Assembly (NCBI RefSeq): GCF_004366815.1
Contig: NZ_SORI01000014.1
Location: 22,911-86,910 of the forward strand
Origin: Aminivibrio pyruvatiphilus
Lineage (GTDB): Bacteria; Synergistota; Synergistia; Synergistales; Aminobacteriaceae
Reading direction: 5' to 3'
Length of the DNA stretch: 64,000 nt
Below the pieces are notes generated by a model. It worked only from the letters and a program-made list of their open reading frames with translations, was not told where the DNA came from and did not search any database. A program made the translations under genes and the position numbers. Within the stretch, counting starts at the first letter, position 1. Every line of letters begins with the position of its first letter. Shown piece by piece: positions 35,551 to 43,988 of this stretch.

Positions 35551-35838
35551 TTATTCCTCCCCGTTCAGCAGGCCGGCGACGATAAGGCTCCGGGCGACCT
35601 TCTCGAGGTCGGGAGCGTAGGTCCCTTCCTGGATCTGCCTTCTGAAGCCTTCGACAAGATCTTCGCGGACGTCGGGAATCTTCTTCAGCTCGGCGGAAAC
35701 CTTGGAGAGTTCCACTGCGAAGGAACTGAATTCCACTCCGTCCCTGCCCCCCTCTCCGGAGGCCGACTGGAGGCTTTTCTTGACGTTGATCTTGTTCACT
35801 GCTTTCGGTCCGTACACTCCAGGAATCTTCTCAATCAT
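35551..35838 (-). CDS. flgM: Anti-sigma-28 factor FlgM
   Basis: Holds sigma-28 inactive until the hook is finished, then is exported. 95 residues: disordered, Lys/Gly-rich N-terminal half and the sigma-binding C-terminal half with VREDLVEGFRRQIQEGTY and ARSLIVAGLLNGE. ATG 35838 is chosen; GGGG stands eight bases before it, whereas GTG 35847 has no ribosome site. A sigma-28 promoter precedes it, giving the usual feedback loop. Confidence 0.92.
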   Translation of the reverse strand: MIEKIPGVYGPKAVNKINVKKSLQSASGEGGRDGVEFSSFAVELSKVSAELKKIPDVREDLVEGFRRQIQEGTYAPDLEKVARSLIVAGLLNGEE

Positions 35839-35880
35839 ATCGATCACCCCGTACAGGAGAAACTTTTCTCTTCACAATGG

Positions 35881-35908
35881 TTATCGGACGACAATCATTC
35901 AGGCTTTA
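35881..35908 (-). promoter_or_regulatory. Sigma-28 promoter of flgM-flgN-flgK-flgL
   Basis: TAAA (35905-35908), 16-base spacer, TCCGATAA (35881-35888). The -35 element lies within the last codons of comF, so the late flagellar operon starts there. Confidence 0.75.
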
Positions 35909-36525
35909 GGGGCTATGGTCCAGGCAAGGGCGAGAACCGCCTTTCCTCCTCCCAAGGCCGCGGCTTCGGCGGCCCGGAGCAGGGTGGTTCCCGTGGTGGA
36001 GACGTCGTCCACTATGACGGCTCTTTTTCCCTCAAGCTGCTTTCCCCGGGGAAGGATGGCTCCGGCGGGCATGCTCCTGCGCTCCCCTTCCTCAAGGGAA
36101 GTCTGGGCAGCCCGGAGGCCGTTCCACTGCAGCCCGTCCGCCACGGGCACGCCCCATTCCCGGGAAATTCCCTCGGCGAGGGCCTGGGACTGGTTGTACC
36201 CCCTTCCGCTGTCGGCATGGAGGGGTACGGGAACGAGGATATCGCAGAGGGGCCTCGGGAAGATCCTGCCGAGGGCATGGCCCATGGCGACGCCGAGGGG
36301 ACGGTTGCGGCCGTATTTCAGCTCGAGGACGAGGTCCCGGAGGACCCCTTCGTGGATTCCTCCCGCCTCGAGGGTCAGGGAGCCGAGATCCGCCGGAAGG
36401 GGCGGCGCCAGAAGGGGCAGAAGGCAGGTGACGCATGCGGGCACCCCGAGGGCTCCGCAGAAAGGGCAGGCGGCAGGCCAGAGGAGGTGGGTTCCGAAGC
36501 GGAGGACCGCCTCAGGAATACTCAA
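35899..36525 (-). CDS. comF: ComF family phosphoribosyltransferase-like protein
   Basis: ComF proteins support DNA uptake in competent bacteria. 208 residues: an N-terminal zinc ribbon (CPFCGALGVPACVTC, two CxxC pairs), DILVPVPLHADSGRGYNQSQ, and the PRPP-binding-like loop VIVDDVSTTGTTL. TTG 36525 is the best start in reach of GGAGG, overlapping the GNAT gene by 14 bases; a downstream start cannot be excluded. No other competence gene is in the window. Confidence 0.9.
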   Translation of the reverse strand: MSIPEAVLRFGTHLLWPAACPFCGALGVPACVTCLLPLLAPPLPADLGSLTLEAGGIHEGVLRDLVLELKYGRNRPLGVAMGHALGRIFPRPLCDILVPVPLHADSGRGYNQSQALAEGISREWGVPVADGLQWNGLRAAQTSLEEGERRSMPAGAILPRGKQLEGKRAVIVDDVSTTGTTLLRAAEAAALGGGKAVLALAWTIAPKA

Positions 36526-36931
36526 TGGGCCTCCGGAGAAGCATGAGGGCCCCTTCCTTCGGGGCGAACCCGTGGGGGGTGAGGAAGGAAGCGAGTTCGC
36601 TGGTATAGGTGATGATGAGGGGAATGTGCTTGATCGCCGGGTGGCCGAGGGCGTAATCCAGCAGCGAGGTGCCCACCTTCTTTCCCTGGTGGTCCGGGTG
36701 GACCATGATGTCCCAGAGGGAAGCACGGTAGACGAAGTCGGTGAGGACACGGCAAAAGGCCACAAGGTGGTCGTCGTGCCGGACGCTGAAGCACATGGAG
36801 GTGCCTTCCAGCATCCGGGCGATGTCGTCCTGGGAACGGCTCTTTCCCCACCGGGTGAACCGGTAGAGGTTCGCCAGCTCCTCCGGGGAGACGGCGTGCT
36901 TGCTGTCGTAGAAAAAGTACCCGCCGTTCAT
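36512..36931 (-). CDS. GNAT family N-acetyltransferase
   Basis: 139 residues. The acetyl-CoA-binding segment is read as WDIMVHPDHQGKKVGTSLLDYAL, with the Q/R-x-x-G-x-G/A pattern as QGKKVG. Substrate unknown. ATG 36931 overlaps the stop of the preceding small gene by four bases (ATGA) and has GAGG seven bases upstream. Confidence 0.85.
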   Translation of the reverse strand: MNGGYFFYDSKHAVSPEELANLYRFTRWGKSRSQDDIARMLEGTSMCFSVRHDDHLVAFCRVLTDFVYRASLWDIMVHPDHQGKKVGTSLLDYALGHPAIKHIPLIITYTSELASFLTPHGFAPKEGALMLLRRPIEYS

Positions 36932-37146
36932 GCCCGGTCCTCGTCCGCAGGGCGGGCCGCAAGGGCCATGCCGCACACGATTTTCCGCAGGTCGGTCTTC
37001 CGGGCGTCCGACGAAACGGGAAGCTGCACCACCTGCCCCGTGCCGCAGCACGGGCAGATCCAGGTGGCCCTCGCCATGCCGTCCGCATCCGGGGTTCCGG
37101 CGATGACCTTCGATTCTCCGCAAACCTGGCACGCCACGATAAGCAT
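36928..37146 (-). CDS. Small zinc-ribbon protein of unknown function
   Basis: 72 residues with two cysteine pairs (CQVCGES near residue 6, CPCCGTG near residue 31), which would bind one zinc. I do not recognise the family. GGAGG lies seven bases before the ATG and it is coupled to the GNAT gene by an ATGA overlap, supporting real translation. Confidence 0.7.
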   Translation of the reverse strand: MLIVACQVCGESKVIAGTPDADGMARATWICPCCGTGQVVQLPVSSDARKTDLRKIVCGMALAARPADEDRA

Positions 37147-37163
37147 TTTTCTGCCTCCAGCCT

Positions 37164-38333
37164 TTATTGTCCCTCCGCCGGGCGGAGATTGAGGGCCACC
37201 CGGACAGGGCCTTCCGTATATATGTCGTCCGCCGCGGCAATTTCCACGGTCAGCTTTGACTCCGCTTTCCGGATGGTTTCCACCGCCTCGAAAAATGCCG
37301 TGGCGTCCAGGGCACCCACCTTCCCTGTGGCAGGATCAGGCTTTATGGAGTCCTGGACGGCCTTTCTGTTCACCATGCGCAGGATAAGGTGAAGTTCCGC
37401 CTCGGCGTTCTCCCCTACCGCCCCGGGGTCCACGGTCTGGACGTAGAGGACTTCCCCTTTCCGGTAGACGAGCACGCTGTCGCTGACCTCGTAGGTTATC
37501 CTGATGTCCTCGCCGAACACGGCGTTTGCCTCAGCCACGGTCCGGATGAATTTCCGGCCCTGCTGTTCAGTGCAGGAGGCGATGCTTTCCATCTCCTTTT
37601 CGATGTCCACGGCAAGGACGATTTCCGACGGGCTCAGGCCGGTCCTGGCGGCGATGACGTATTCCGCCTGGCGCCGGAGCTCCTGGAAGATCTGCTCCAC
37701 CTCCGACCGGCCGCTCATGGGTTCCACGGCCATCTGGCCGAGAATTTCCTTGGCGAAGACCGCAATGCGGCCGCTCCGTATCTGGATAAGGCCCTTCCGA
37801 AGCTCTTCCGCCTCGCTCTTGAGTTCCTCCACCGAGGCGCTGAGGGCTGTTTTTTCTTCTTCGAGCTGGTCCCGCTCTTTCTGGGTGGTGGAAAGGCTCT
37901 GCCGGATTTCATCGAGAAGGGGCTGGGCGGTGGCGAGTTCTTTCTGGACTGAGAGGAGTTTCTCCTCCTGTTCCTTGAGGCGCTTTTCGCTGTCCAGGAG
38001 GTTGATGGCCATGAGCTGGGATTCGCTCCTGCTTTCCTGGAGATCCCGGGTGAGGGACTGGAGCTGTCCCTGGATGAATTTCATGCTGAAGAGGGCGGTG
38101 CGGACATTTTCCGAGATGATGGTCATGGTGATCAGGATGGCGATGGAAATGAATACGCCCGTGATGGCGGTGATGAGGCGGCTGGTGTCCCGGGGCCGGA
38201 GGCCGAAGAGGGAGATGCGCTTTTTTCCTATGCGCATTCCCAGGACGTCGCCGAGGTACGCAAGAATGCCGCTGACGACGATCAGCGTGAGGATGAGTCT
38301 CCAGTTCATGTCGGACCAGAGTTGCAGCTGCAT
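37164..38333 (-). CDS. DUF3084 family membrane protein with coiled coil
   Basis: 389 residues. Two membrane segments near the N terminus (LILTLIVVSGILAYLGDVLG and LITAITGVFISIAILITMTI) flank the conserved cytoplasmic patch RISLFGLRPRDTS. A coiled coil (about 75-190: EKRLKEQEEKLLSVQKELA and further heptads) leads to a conserved C-terminal domain. Function is unknown in the family. ATG 38333 has GGGAGG seven bases before it; ATG 38309 is possible. Upstream lie a palindrome and a long repeat block. Confidence 0.85.
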   Translation of the reverse strand: MQLQLWSDMNWRLILTLIVVSGILAYLGDVLGMRIGKKRISLFGLRPRDTSRLITAITGVFISIAILITMTIISENVRTALFSMKFIQGQLQSLTRDLQESRSESQLMAINLLDSEKRLKEQEEKLLSVQKELATAQPLLDEIRQSLSTTQKERDQLEEEKTALSASVEELKSEAEELRKGLIQIRSGRIAVFAKEILGQMAVEPMSGRSEVEQIFQELRRQAEYVIAARTGLSPSEIVLAVDIEKEMESIASCTEQQGRKFIRTVAEANAVFGEDIRITYEVSDSVLVYRKGEVLYVQTVDPGAVGENAEAELHLILRMVNRKAVQDSIKPDPATGKVGALDATAFFEAVETIRKAESKLTVEIAAADDIYTEGPVRVALNLRPAEGQ

Positions 38334-38388
38334 GGCGATCCTCCCGGCCGTTCCGGCTTGTCCGCCTTCCGGGGCGGAAGAGACCCCG

Positions 38389-38423
38389 AAAAAAACGGAT
38401 GACTCGTCTATTATAGACGAGTC
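38389..38423 (-). promoter_or_regulatory. 23-bp perfect palindrome with an embedded TATAAT
   Basis: Arms of 11 bases, GACTCGTCTAT and its complement, around one base (38401-38423). On the minus strand it contains TATAAT and is followed five bases later by seven T (38389-38395). It could be an operator over the DUF3084 promoter or a terminator for transcripts arriving from upstream. Confidence 0.5.
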
Positions 38424-38509
38424 TCCCGGAATGGGCCACGAAATTTCACTGATTTCTGCCGGTGAGGGAAAGGAAACCGGGGATGCTTCTTTTCCTGTCA
38501 TCCAGACGG

Positions 38510-38880
38510 CCTGATTTTCGCCGGATCGCGTCCCCGGAGGGGGAGGATCTGGGCTTGTCTCCGGAAAACCAACTGCGAGATCCTTCACTTCGTTCAGGAT
38601 GACAAACCGGGATCCTCGCATTCGCTCGGGATGACGACCAAAGCGGCCATGAATCCGGATTCAGAATGACATAGAGGGTGTCATCCTGAGGCCGGGGTCA
38701 TGGCCGATCTCGTCCCCGGAGGGGAAGGATCTCGGGGTTGTTTTGGGTTTGCTCAACTTGATTCTGAAAGCCCTAAAACCAGATCCTTCACTTCGTTCAG
38801 GATGACAAACCGGGATCCTCGCATTAGCTCGGGATGACAACCCAAGCGGCCGTGTATCCGGATTCAGAATGACAGAGAAC
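38510..38880. repeat. Intergenic repeat block V, with a 94-bp direct repeat
   Basis: Most of the gap 38334-38886. A 94-base segment at 38578-38671 recurs at 38781-38874 with about five mismatches; between them and before the first are units in the opposite orientation. No gene is seen in this stretch. Confidence 0.9.
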
Positions 38881-38886
38881 CGGGTC

Positions 38887-39303
38887 TCAGAGGAGGTCCG
38901 GGAAGGGGCACGCCGCCATGGCCAGGGCAATTTCCTCCGCGGAGTGGAATTCTCCCCCGTTCATGCCGGGACAGGTCAGGGCGGCCTCGTCCCAGGCGTC
39001 ACGGGAAGCGAGCAGGACGGGCCAGAAGGGAAAGAGCCTGCACTGGAGGGGACGGACAGGATAGATGCTGCACCGGTTTGTTTCCCCGTTATGAAAGACG
39101 CATTCGCCCCCGCTCTTTTCCTTCAGGCTCGGGGCGCGCCACCTGCCGGTGACGTAGCGGTTCCTGAACTCTTCGGTCCCGGTGCCGAGAAAGGCGGCCA
39201 TGGCAGCCTCCTCTTCCGGGGTGAAATAGATGGCTCCCGGCTCACCCCGGCAGCACCTGCCGCATCCGAGGCAGGTGAACCGCAGGCCTTCTTCCCACCA
39301 CAC
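38887..39303 (-). CDS. YkgJ-type cysteine-cluster protein
   Basis: 138 residues. The zinc/iron-chelating CxxCxxCC pattern is read as CLGCGRCC near residue 11, with more conserved cysteines in NRCSIYPVRPLQCRLFPFW. The family (UPF0153) is widespread and of unknown function. GTG 39303 follows the flgJ stop directly, with AAAGGAAG ten bases upstream, so it is the last gene of the rod operon transcript. Confidence 0.88.
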   Translation of the reverse strand: MWWEEGLRFTCLGCGRCCRGEPGAIYFTPEEEAAMAAFLGTGTEEFRNRYVTGRWRAPSLKEKSGGECVFHNGETNRCSIYPVRPLQCRLFPFWPVLLASRDAWDEAALTCPGMNGGEFHSAEEIALAMAACPFPDLL

Positions 39304-39648
39304 CTAGGATGGGCTTCCTTTCTCTTTTTCCTTCCCTTCCAGGTGAGGAACGAGGGATTCGTAGAGCATTTTCCACATGCCCGAACCGCCGCTGCGGGCA
39401 AGATATTCCGATGACATTTCCACGGAGAGGTCTTCGAGGGGACCGAAGGGGCGGTCCCGGTCCTCCCGCCCGCCGAATTCCCTGGCGTTGGAGGCCATTT
39501 TTTTCCAGAGTTCCGCCAGGAGGATGGATTCGAAGTGCTGGCAGGCCTCCCGGAGCCGTTCGTGTTCCTTTTTGGCCTTTGCGTCGTCCGGCGCCTGGGA
39601 AGGCCGGGAGGAGAGGGTCGCCGCGGCGAGGGGATGGAAGAGTGCCAC
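39304..39648 (-). CDS. flgJ: Rod-binding protein FlgJ, N-terminal domain only
   Basis: 114 residues. Matches the rod-capping domain (ACQHFESILLAELWKKM; YLARSGGSGMWKMLYESL). The C-terminal peptidoglycan hydrolase domain of the E. coli protein is absent, as in many bacteria, so another hydrolase must open the wall. GTG 39648 begins two bases after the flgI stop with GGTGGTGAT upstream. Confidence 0.9.
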   Translation of the reverse strand: MALFHPLAAATLSSRPSQAPDDAKAKKEHERLREACQHFESILLAELWKKMASNAREFGGREDRDRPFGPLEDLSVEMSSEYLARSGGSGMWKMLYESLVPHLEGKEKEKGSPS

Positions 39649-39650
39649 GG

Positions 39651-40763
39651 CTACATCACCACCAGTTCGCCGTGGAGCGCGCCGGCTTCCTTGACCGCCT
39701 GGAGGATGGCGATAACGTCCCTCGGGGAGGCCCCTACCGAGTTGAGGGCGTCCACCAGTTCCTTCACGGTGCTCGTGGAGTCGAGGGCGATGAGCTGGGC
39801 CGCAGTTTCCTGGGCCTGGATGTCGGTGCGGGGCTGAACGGCGGTCCGTCCGCCGGCGAAGGGCTGGGGCTGGACCACTTCGGGGCTTTCGGTGACCTGG
39901 ACGGTGAGGTTGCCGTGGGCCACGGCGACGGAGCTGATCCTCACGTCCCCGCCCATGACCACCGTTCCGGTCCGTTCGTTCACCGCCACCCGGGCCGCGC
40001 TGTCGGGCCGGAGGGAGAGCCCTTCGATCCGGGCGAGGAAAGCCGCCGGTGAGGATGCGTACTGGGGAGGCACGTTGACGGCCACCCGCCCCGCATCCAC
40101 CGCCATGGCCACCGCGCCGAAGGCGCTGTTGATGGCCCGGGCCATCCGGTCGGAGGTGGTGAAGTCCGGGTTCCGGAGCAGGAGGTTCACCTGTCTGCCC
40201 ATAAGGGTGAAGTCGGTCTGGACGTCCCGTTCGACGATGGCGCCGCCGGGGACGCGCCCCACGGTGACCACGTTCTTCGACACCGATCCCGCCGCGCCTC
40301 CTGCGGCGAACCCGCCCACCATGACGGGTCCCTGGGCCACGGCATACACTCCTCCGTCCGCTCCCTTGAGGGGAACCTGGAGGAGGGTGCCGCCCTGGAG
40401 GCTCTTGGCGTCGCCCATGGTGCTCACGGTGACGTCTATTTTCTGCCCGGGCCGGGCGAAGGCGGGAAGGTCGGCTGTGATGGTGACCACCGCCACGTTC
40501 CGGCTCTTCACGGCCTTGTCGTTCAGGGTGACCCCGAACTGGCTCATGAGGTTCCGGATCATCTGGGTAGCCATGGTTCCCTTGTCGCCCGTGCCCTGAA
40601 GGCCCATGACGATGCCCACTCCCACGAGCTGGTTCGACCGGACTCCTTCCACGTCGGCGAGGTCCTTGATCCTCACTGTGGGGTGTATCTCGGCCCCCAG
40701 TGCGGCCGGGGCCGTCAGGAGAAGGAAGAGGAAGGCCGCCGCGATTCTGCCCTTGAATGTCAT
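39651..40763 (-). CDS. flgI: Flagellar P-ring protein FlgI
   Basis: Forms the periplasmic ring around the rod, proof of a diderm envelope. 370 residues with a Sec signal peptide (RIAAAFLFLLLTAPAALGA). Family motifs: IKDLADVEGVRSNQLVGVG, GLQGTGDKG and DALNSVGASPRDVIAILQA at the end. It lies 13 bases after flgH. Confidence 0.97.
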   Translation of the reverse strand: MTFKGRIAAAFLFLLLTAPAALGAEIHPTVRIKDLADVEGVRSNQLVGVGIVMGLQGTGDKGTMATQMIRNLMSQFGVTLNDKAVKSRNVAVVTITADLPAFARPGQKIDVTVSTMGDAKSLQGGTLLQVPLKGADGGVYAVAQGPVMVGGFAAGGAAGSVSKNVVTVGRVPGGAIVERDVQTDFTLMGRQVNLLLRNPDFTTSDRMARAINSAFGAVAMAVDAGRVAVNVPPQYASSPAAFLARIEGLSLRPDSAARVAVNERTGTVVMGGDVRISSVAVAHGNLTVQVTESPEVVQPQPFAGGRTAVQPRTDIQAQETAAQLIALDSTSTVKELVDALNSVGASPRDVIAILQAVKEAGALHGELVVM

Positions 40764-40776
40764 GAGCTGCTCCTCC

Positions 40777-41355
40777 CTAGAAAATGGTCTGCAGGATCTG
40801 GGTCAGGATGCCGGGCTTCTGGAGGCGGGTGAGCGCTCCCTTGCCCCTGACGCCTATCTCCGCGTTGGCGATCTTGTCGCTCGAAATCTGGTTGTAGCTG
40901 TCCACGTCCTGGGGACGGATGACCCCCACCACCTGGAGCTGGAGGGTTTCTTCGTGGGTGGCGATGTCCCTGGTGCCCTCGATGATGAGGTTGCCGTTGG
41001 GAAGGATATCGGTGACCAGGCAGGTGATCTGGGTCTGGGCGGTGTGGGTCCGTTCCGTGGAACCGTCGCCCTTCATGTTGCTCTTCGAGCTGAAGCCGAA
41101 GGCCCTGATGAAGTCGAAGATGCCCACTCCGTCGGCTACGCTGTTGTTGTTCGATTTGGACACGTCGGTCTTTCCCTGGTCCTTGGTCCTGGTCCTCTCG
41201 TTCACCACCACGGTGACGATGTCGCCCACGCTGGTGGGCCGCCGGTCGGCCACCCAGTTGGACCGGTCGTCCCACAGGGAACGGGCCGTGGCCTGACCGG
41301 GGACCATCCCGAACAGAAGAAGCACCGCCGCTGCCGCTAATACAATTTTTTTCAT
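40777..41355 (-). CDS. flgH: Flagellar L-ring protein FlgH, without a lipobox
   Basis: Outer-membrane ring subunit, 192 residues. SLWDDRSNWVADRRPTSVGD and TVVVNERTRTKDQGKT match the family; the C-terminal NPNLI-type part is read as LPNGNLIIEGTRDIATHEE. The signal peptide VLLLFGMVPGQATA has no Cys, whereas enterobacterial FlgH is a lipoprotein. ATG 41355 overlaps the flgA stop by four bases. Confidence 0.95.
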   Translation of the reverse strand: MKKIVLAAAAVLLLFGMVPGQATARSLWDDRSNWVADRRPTSVGDIVTVVVNERTRTKDQGKTDVSKSNNNSVADGVGIFDFIRAFGFSSKSNMKGDGSTERTHTAQTQITCLVTDILPNGNLIIEGTRDIATHEETLQLQVVGVIRPQDVDSYNQISSDKIANAEIGVRGKGALTRLQKPGILTQILQTIF

Positions 41356-42275
41356 TCTGTCTGCACCTCCACACGTCCGGGCGCTGTCGCCACCGCCTGG
41401 ATGACCTTTCTGCTCTGAAGGTTCCGGACCCGGATGGTGTCTCCCAGGCATCCGGCGTCCAGGGCTTCTCCCCGGACTTCTATGCGGAACCCCGCCTTCC
41501 TGACGGAGATGATGACGGGATCCCCTCTTTGAATTATCGGCGCTGAGGACAATAAGTTGAGGGCCACGGGCTCCCCGGCGGAAAGATTTCGCCGGGCCAC
41601 GGCGCCGAGAACTTCCTCCACCGAGGACGCCAGGGGCGTCGACCGGAGGACCCTGACCGCCTGGACCGTCACGTCGTCCCTGTCCAGAACCTTTCCCCGC
41701 TCCACGGGGCGGGCCGCCACCACGGCGGGGCGGCTCCAGGAGAGCCTCACCGCCAGGGACCGCTCCGTTCCCGATCCGTCGTCGTATTTCAGCGTGACCG
41801 ACCCCGTTCCCGGCGCGACGGAGGGGGGGGCGACAGGAATTCCCGGAGGCACAGGCCCGAGGGGTTCGGCCTCCACCTGCCATTCCCATCCTGAAAGCCT
41901 TTTGATGACGGCGGAGAGAGACTCGTCCAGGAAAACCGCCACTTCCGGGGGCATGATGAGCTTGAGACGGATACCCCCGATCCCGTGGCCCGTCATGGCG
42001 GCCAGGAGGGCGTCCCGGGTGAGGATGCCGTTCCGGGGAACGGGAAGCGTCACGGAGCCCGCTTTCCGGACGAGTTCCGGGTCGCCGGTGAGATGGGCCG
42101 CTTCGGAGAGGAGGAAGGGATCGGAGGTTACCGCCGCGGAAGTCCCCATTTCAAGAACAAGGTCGGCGGCGGAAACAGGAGCGGGGGCGAAAGCAAGCAG
42201 GAAGGCGGCGGCCAGAAGGTGAAAAAAAAGGCGGGACCGAAGAGCATCCCGCGTTTCTTTCTTTTTTCCGTTCAC
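41352..42275 (-). CDS. flgA: P-ring assembly chaperone FlgA
   Basis: Periplasmic chaperone for FlgI. 307 residues with a signal peptide (LFFHLLAAAFLLAFAPAPVSA), a variable middle, and the C-terminal SAF domain (ARPVERGKVLDRDDVTVQ; ARRNLSAGEPVALNLLSS; GDTIRVRNLQSRKVIQAVA). GTG 42275 has AGAGGT nine bases upstream, at the end of flgG. The middle is longer than in E. coli FlgA. Confidence 0.93.
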   Translation of the reverse strand: MNGKKKETRDALRSRLFFHLLAAAFLLAFAPAPVSAADLVLEMGTSAAVTSDPFLLSEAAHLTGDPELVRKAGSVTLPVPRNGILTRDALLAAMTGHGIGGIRLKLIMPPEVAVFLDESLSAVIKRLSGWEWQVEAEPLGPVPPGIPVAPPSVAPGTGSVTLKYDDGSGTERSLAVRLSWSRPAVVAARPVERGKVLDRDDVTVQAVRVLRSTPLASSVEEVLGAVARRNLSAGEPVALNLLSSAPIIQRGDPVIISVRKAGFRIEVRGEALDAGCLGDTIRVRNLQSRKVIQAVATAPGRVEVQTE

Positions 42276-42283
42276 GGCGGCGG

Positions 42284-43072
42284 CTACCTCTTGAGGCCGT
42301 TGGCGATGCGAAGCAGTTCGTCCGCCGTCTGAACTCCCTTGGAGTTCGCCTCGTAGGCCCTCTGGGCGATGATGAGGGAGACCATTTCGTCCACCACCTG
42401 GACGTTGGACATCTCGAGGACTCCCTGGTGCAGCTGGCCGAGCCCATCGGCTCCGGGAAGGCCTTCGATGGGGGCTCCGCTGGCGGGCGACTCGAGGAAG
42501 AGGTTCTTCCCCATGGCCCTCAGTCCGCCGGGATTGACGAACCGGGTCAGCTCGATCTGGCCGATTTCTTCCGCTTCTTCCTGGCCGGCGATGCGTGCCG
42601 TTACGAGTCCCTCGGGGCTGATCATGATCTCTGTGGCGTCCTCGGGGATGACGATGGCGGGTTCGAGAAGAAGGCCGTCTTCGTTGACCACCTGTCCGTC
42701 GGCGTCGACATTCCAGTTGCCCGCCCGGGTGTAGGCAATTTCGCCGTTGGGAAGAAGCACCCTGAAGAATCCGTCTCCTTCGATGGTAACGTCCAGGGGC
42801 TGGTCCGTGACCTGGAGGTTTCCCTGGCCCATGTAGCGGGATGTTCCCACCACCCGGGTTCCGAGTCCCACCTGTACGCCGTTGGGCACCATGGAGGCGG
42901 GCTCCACGGGAGCGCCGGGCTCCCGGTTGATCTGGTACAGGAGGTCGGCGAAGTCCGCCCGTTTTCTCTTGAATCCGGCGGTGTTCACGTTGGCCAGGTT
43001 GTTGGTGGTGACGTCCAGGTTGGTCTGCTGGGCGATCATTCCGCTTGCGCTTGTCCACAGGGATCTGAGCAT
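42284..43072 (-). CDS. flgG: Flagellar distal rod protein FlgG
   Basis: 262 residues, normal length. N-terminal SLWTSASGMIAQQTNLDV and NNLANVNTAGFKRKRADF, hypervariable-free centre, and the C-terminal helix LIIAQRAYEANSKGVQTADE. High similarity to canonical FlgG. It follows the FlgF-like gene by 16 bases with GGGAGG. Confidence 0.96.
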   Translation of the reverse strand: MLRSLWTSASGMIAQQTNLDVTTNNLANVNTAGFKRKRADFADLLYQINREPGAPVEPASMVPNGVQVGLGTRVVGTSRYMGQGNLQVTDQPLDVTIEGDGFFRVLLPNGEIAYTRAGNWNVDADGQVVNEDGLLLEPAIVIPEDATEIMISPEGLVTARIAGQEEAEEIGQIELTRFVNPGGLRAMGKNLFLESPASGAPIEGLPGADGLGQLHQGVLEMSNVQVVDEMVSLIIAQRAYEANSKGVQTADELLRIANGLKR

Positions 43073-43088
43073 GATATTCTCCCTCCCG

Positions 43089-43904
43089 CTAGCTGGTCCT
43101 GCCGAAGGACGTGATCAGCTTGCCTGTAAGTTCGTCATGGGTCATGAGGGTCTTGGACGACGCCTCGTAGGCCCTTTGGGCTTCCACCATCCGCACCATC
43201 TCCTCCACCACGTTGACGTTGGACATCTCCAGCGCCCCTGCCTCGATCCGGATCTCCTCGGCCTCAAGGGCTGCGGGAGCCCCGGAATTCTCCGTGGCCG
43301 CCAGGGTGGTCCGGCCCGCCTGGCGGAGGTAGGTGGGGTTGGGGAAGGTCACCACCTGGAGCACGTCGATGATTTCCCCGTCCGCGATGATCTGACCTCC
43401 CCCGCCGATGGACACTTCGGCCGCGTCGCCGAACTCCACAGGGCCGCCTTCGCCGAGCACTGCCATTCCGTCATGGGTGACAAGCTGCCCCTCGGCGCTG
43501 CGCTGGAAATGGCCCGACCGGGTGTAGAAAAGGCTGCCCGCGCCGTCCTGGACGGTGAAATAGCCTTCGCCCAGAATGGCGGCGTCGAGAGGGGCGTCGG
43601 TCACCTGGATGGCCCCCTCCTCGGTGCTCATGTAGGTCTCGGACATGACGTTCGCGAGGCTGAGGTCGCCGATGAGAAACTTTCCCTTGAAGCCGAGCTG
43701 GAAGGGGGCGGAGACCAGCTTGATGGCTCCGTCTTCGGAAGGCTTTTCCACACGGTCCATGAGCACTTCGGGGAAGGATTTGTTGACGGGGATGCGTTTC
43801 CGGAATCCCGACGAACTGACGTTTGCCAGGTTGTTGGCCGTCACGTCGTGCATGGTCTCCTGCACGATCATGGCTGAAGCGGCCGCATAGAGGCCTCGGT
43901 GCAT
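43089..43904 (-). CDS. flgF: FlgF/FlgG-family proximal rod protein
   Basis: 271 residues. GLYAAASAMIVQETMHDV, NNLANVSSSGFRKRIPVN and the C-terminal VEAQRAYEASSKTLMTHDE identify a rod protein of the FlgF/FlgG group. Being the gene before a clear flgG and more divergent, it is probably FlgF. First gene after mreB; GGGAGG lies seven bases upstream. No promoter recognised in the 84-base gap. Confidence 0.9.
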   Translation of the reverse strand: MHRGLYAAASAMIVQETMHDVTANNLANVSSSGFRKRIPVNKSFPEVLMDRVEKPSEDGAIKLVSAPFQLGFKGKFLIGDLSLANVMSETYMSTEEGAIQVTDAPLDAAILGEGYFTVQDGAGSLFYTRSGHFQRSAEGQLVTHDGMAVLGEGGPVEFGDAAEVSIGGGGQIIADGEIIDVLQVVTFPNPTYLRQAGRTTLAATENSGAPAALEAEEIRIEAGALEMSNVNVVEEMVRMVEAQRAYEASSKTLMTHDELTGKLITSFGRTS

Positions 43905-43988
43905 GAAATTCCCTCCCGGTGGGGCCTGTAACGGAGGCGGGTCCGCCGATCCTTCCGGATCAATCCGTCCCCGCCCGACCGCCGGGGA

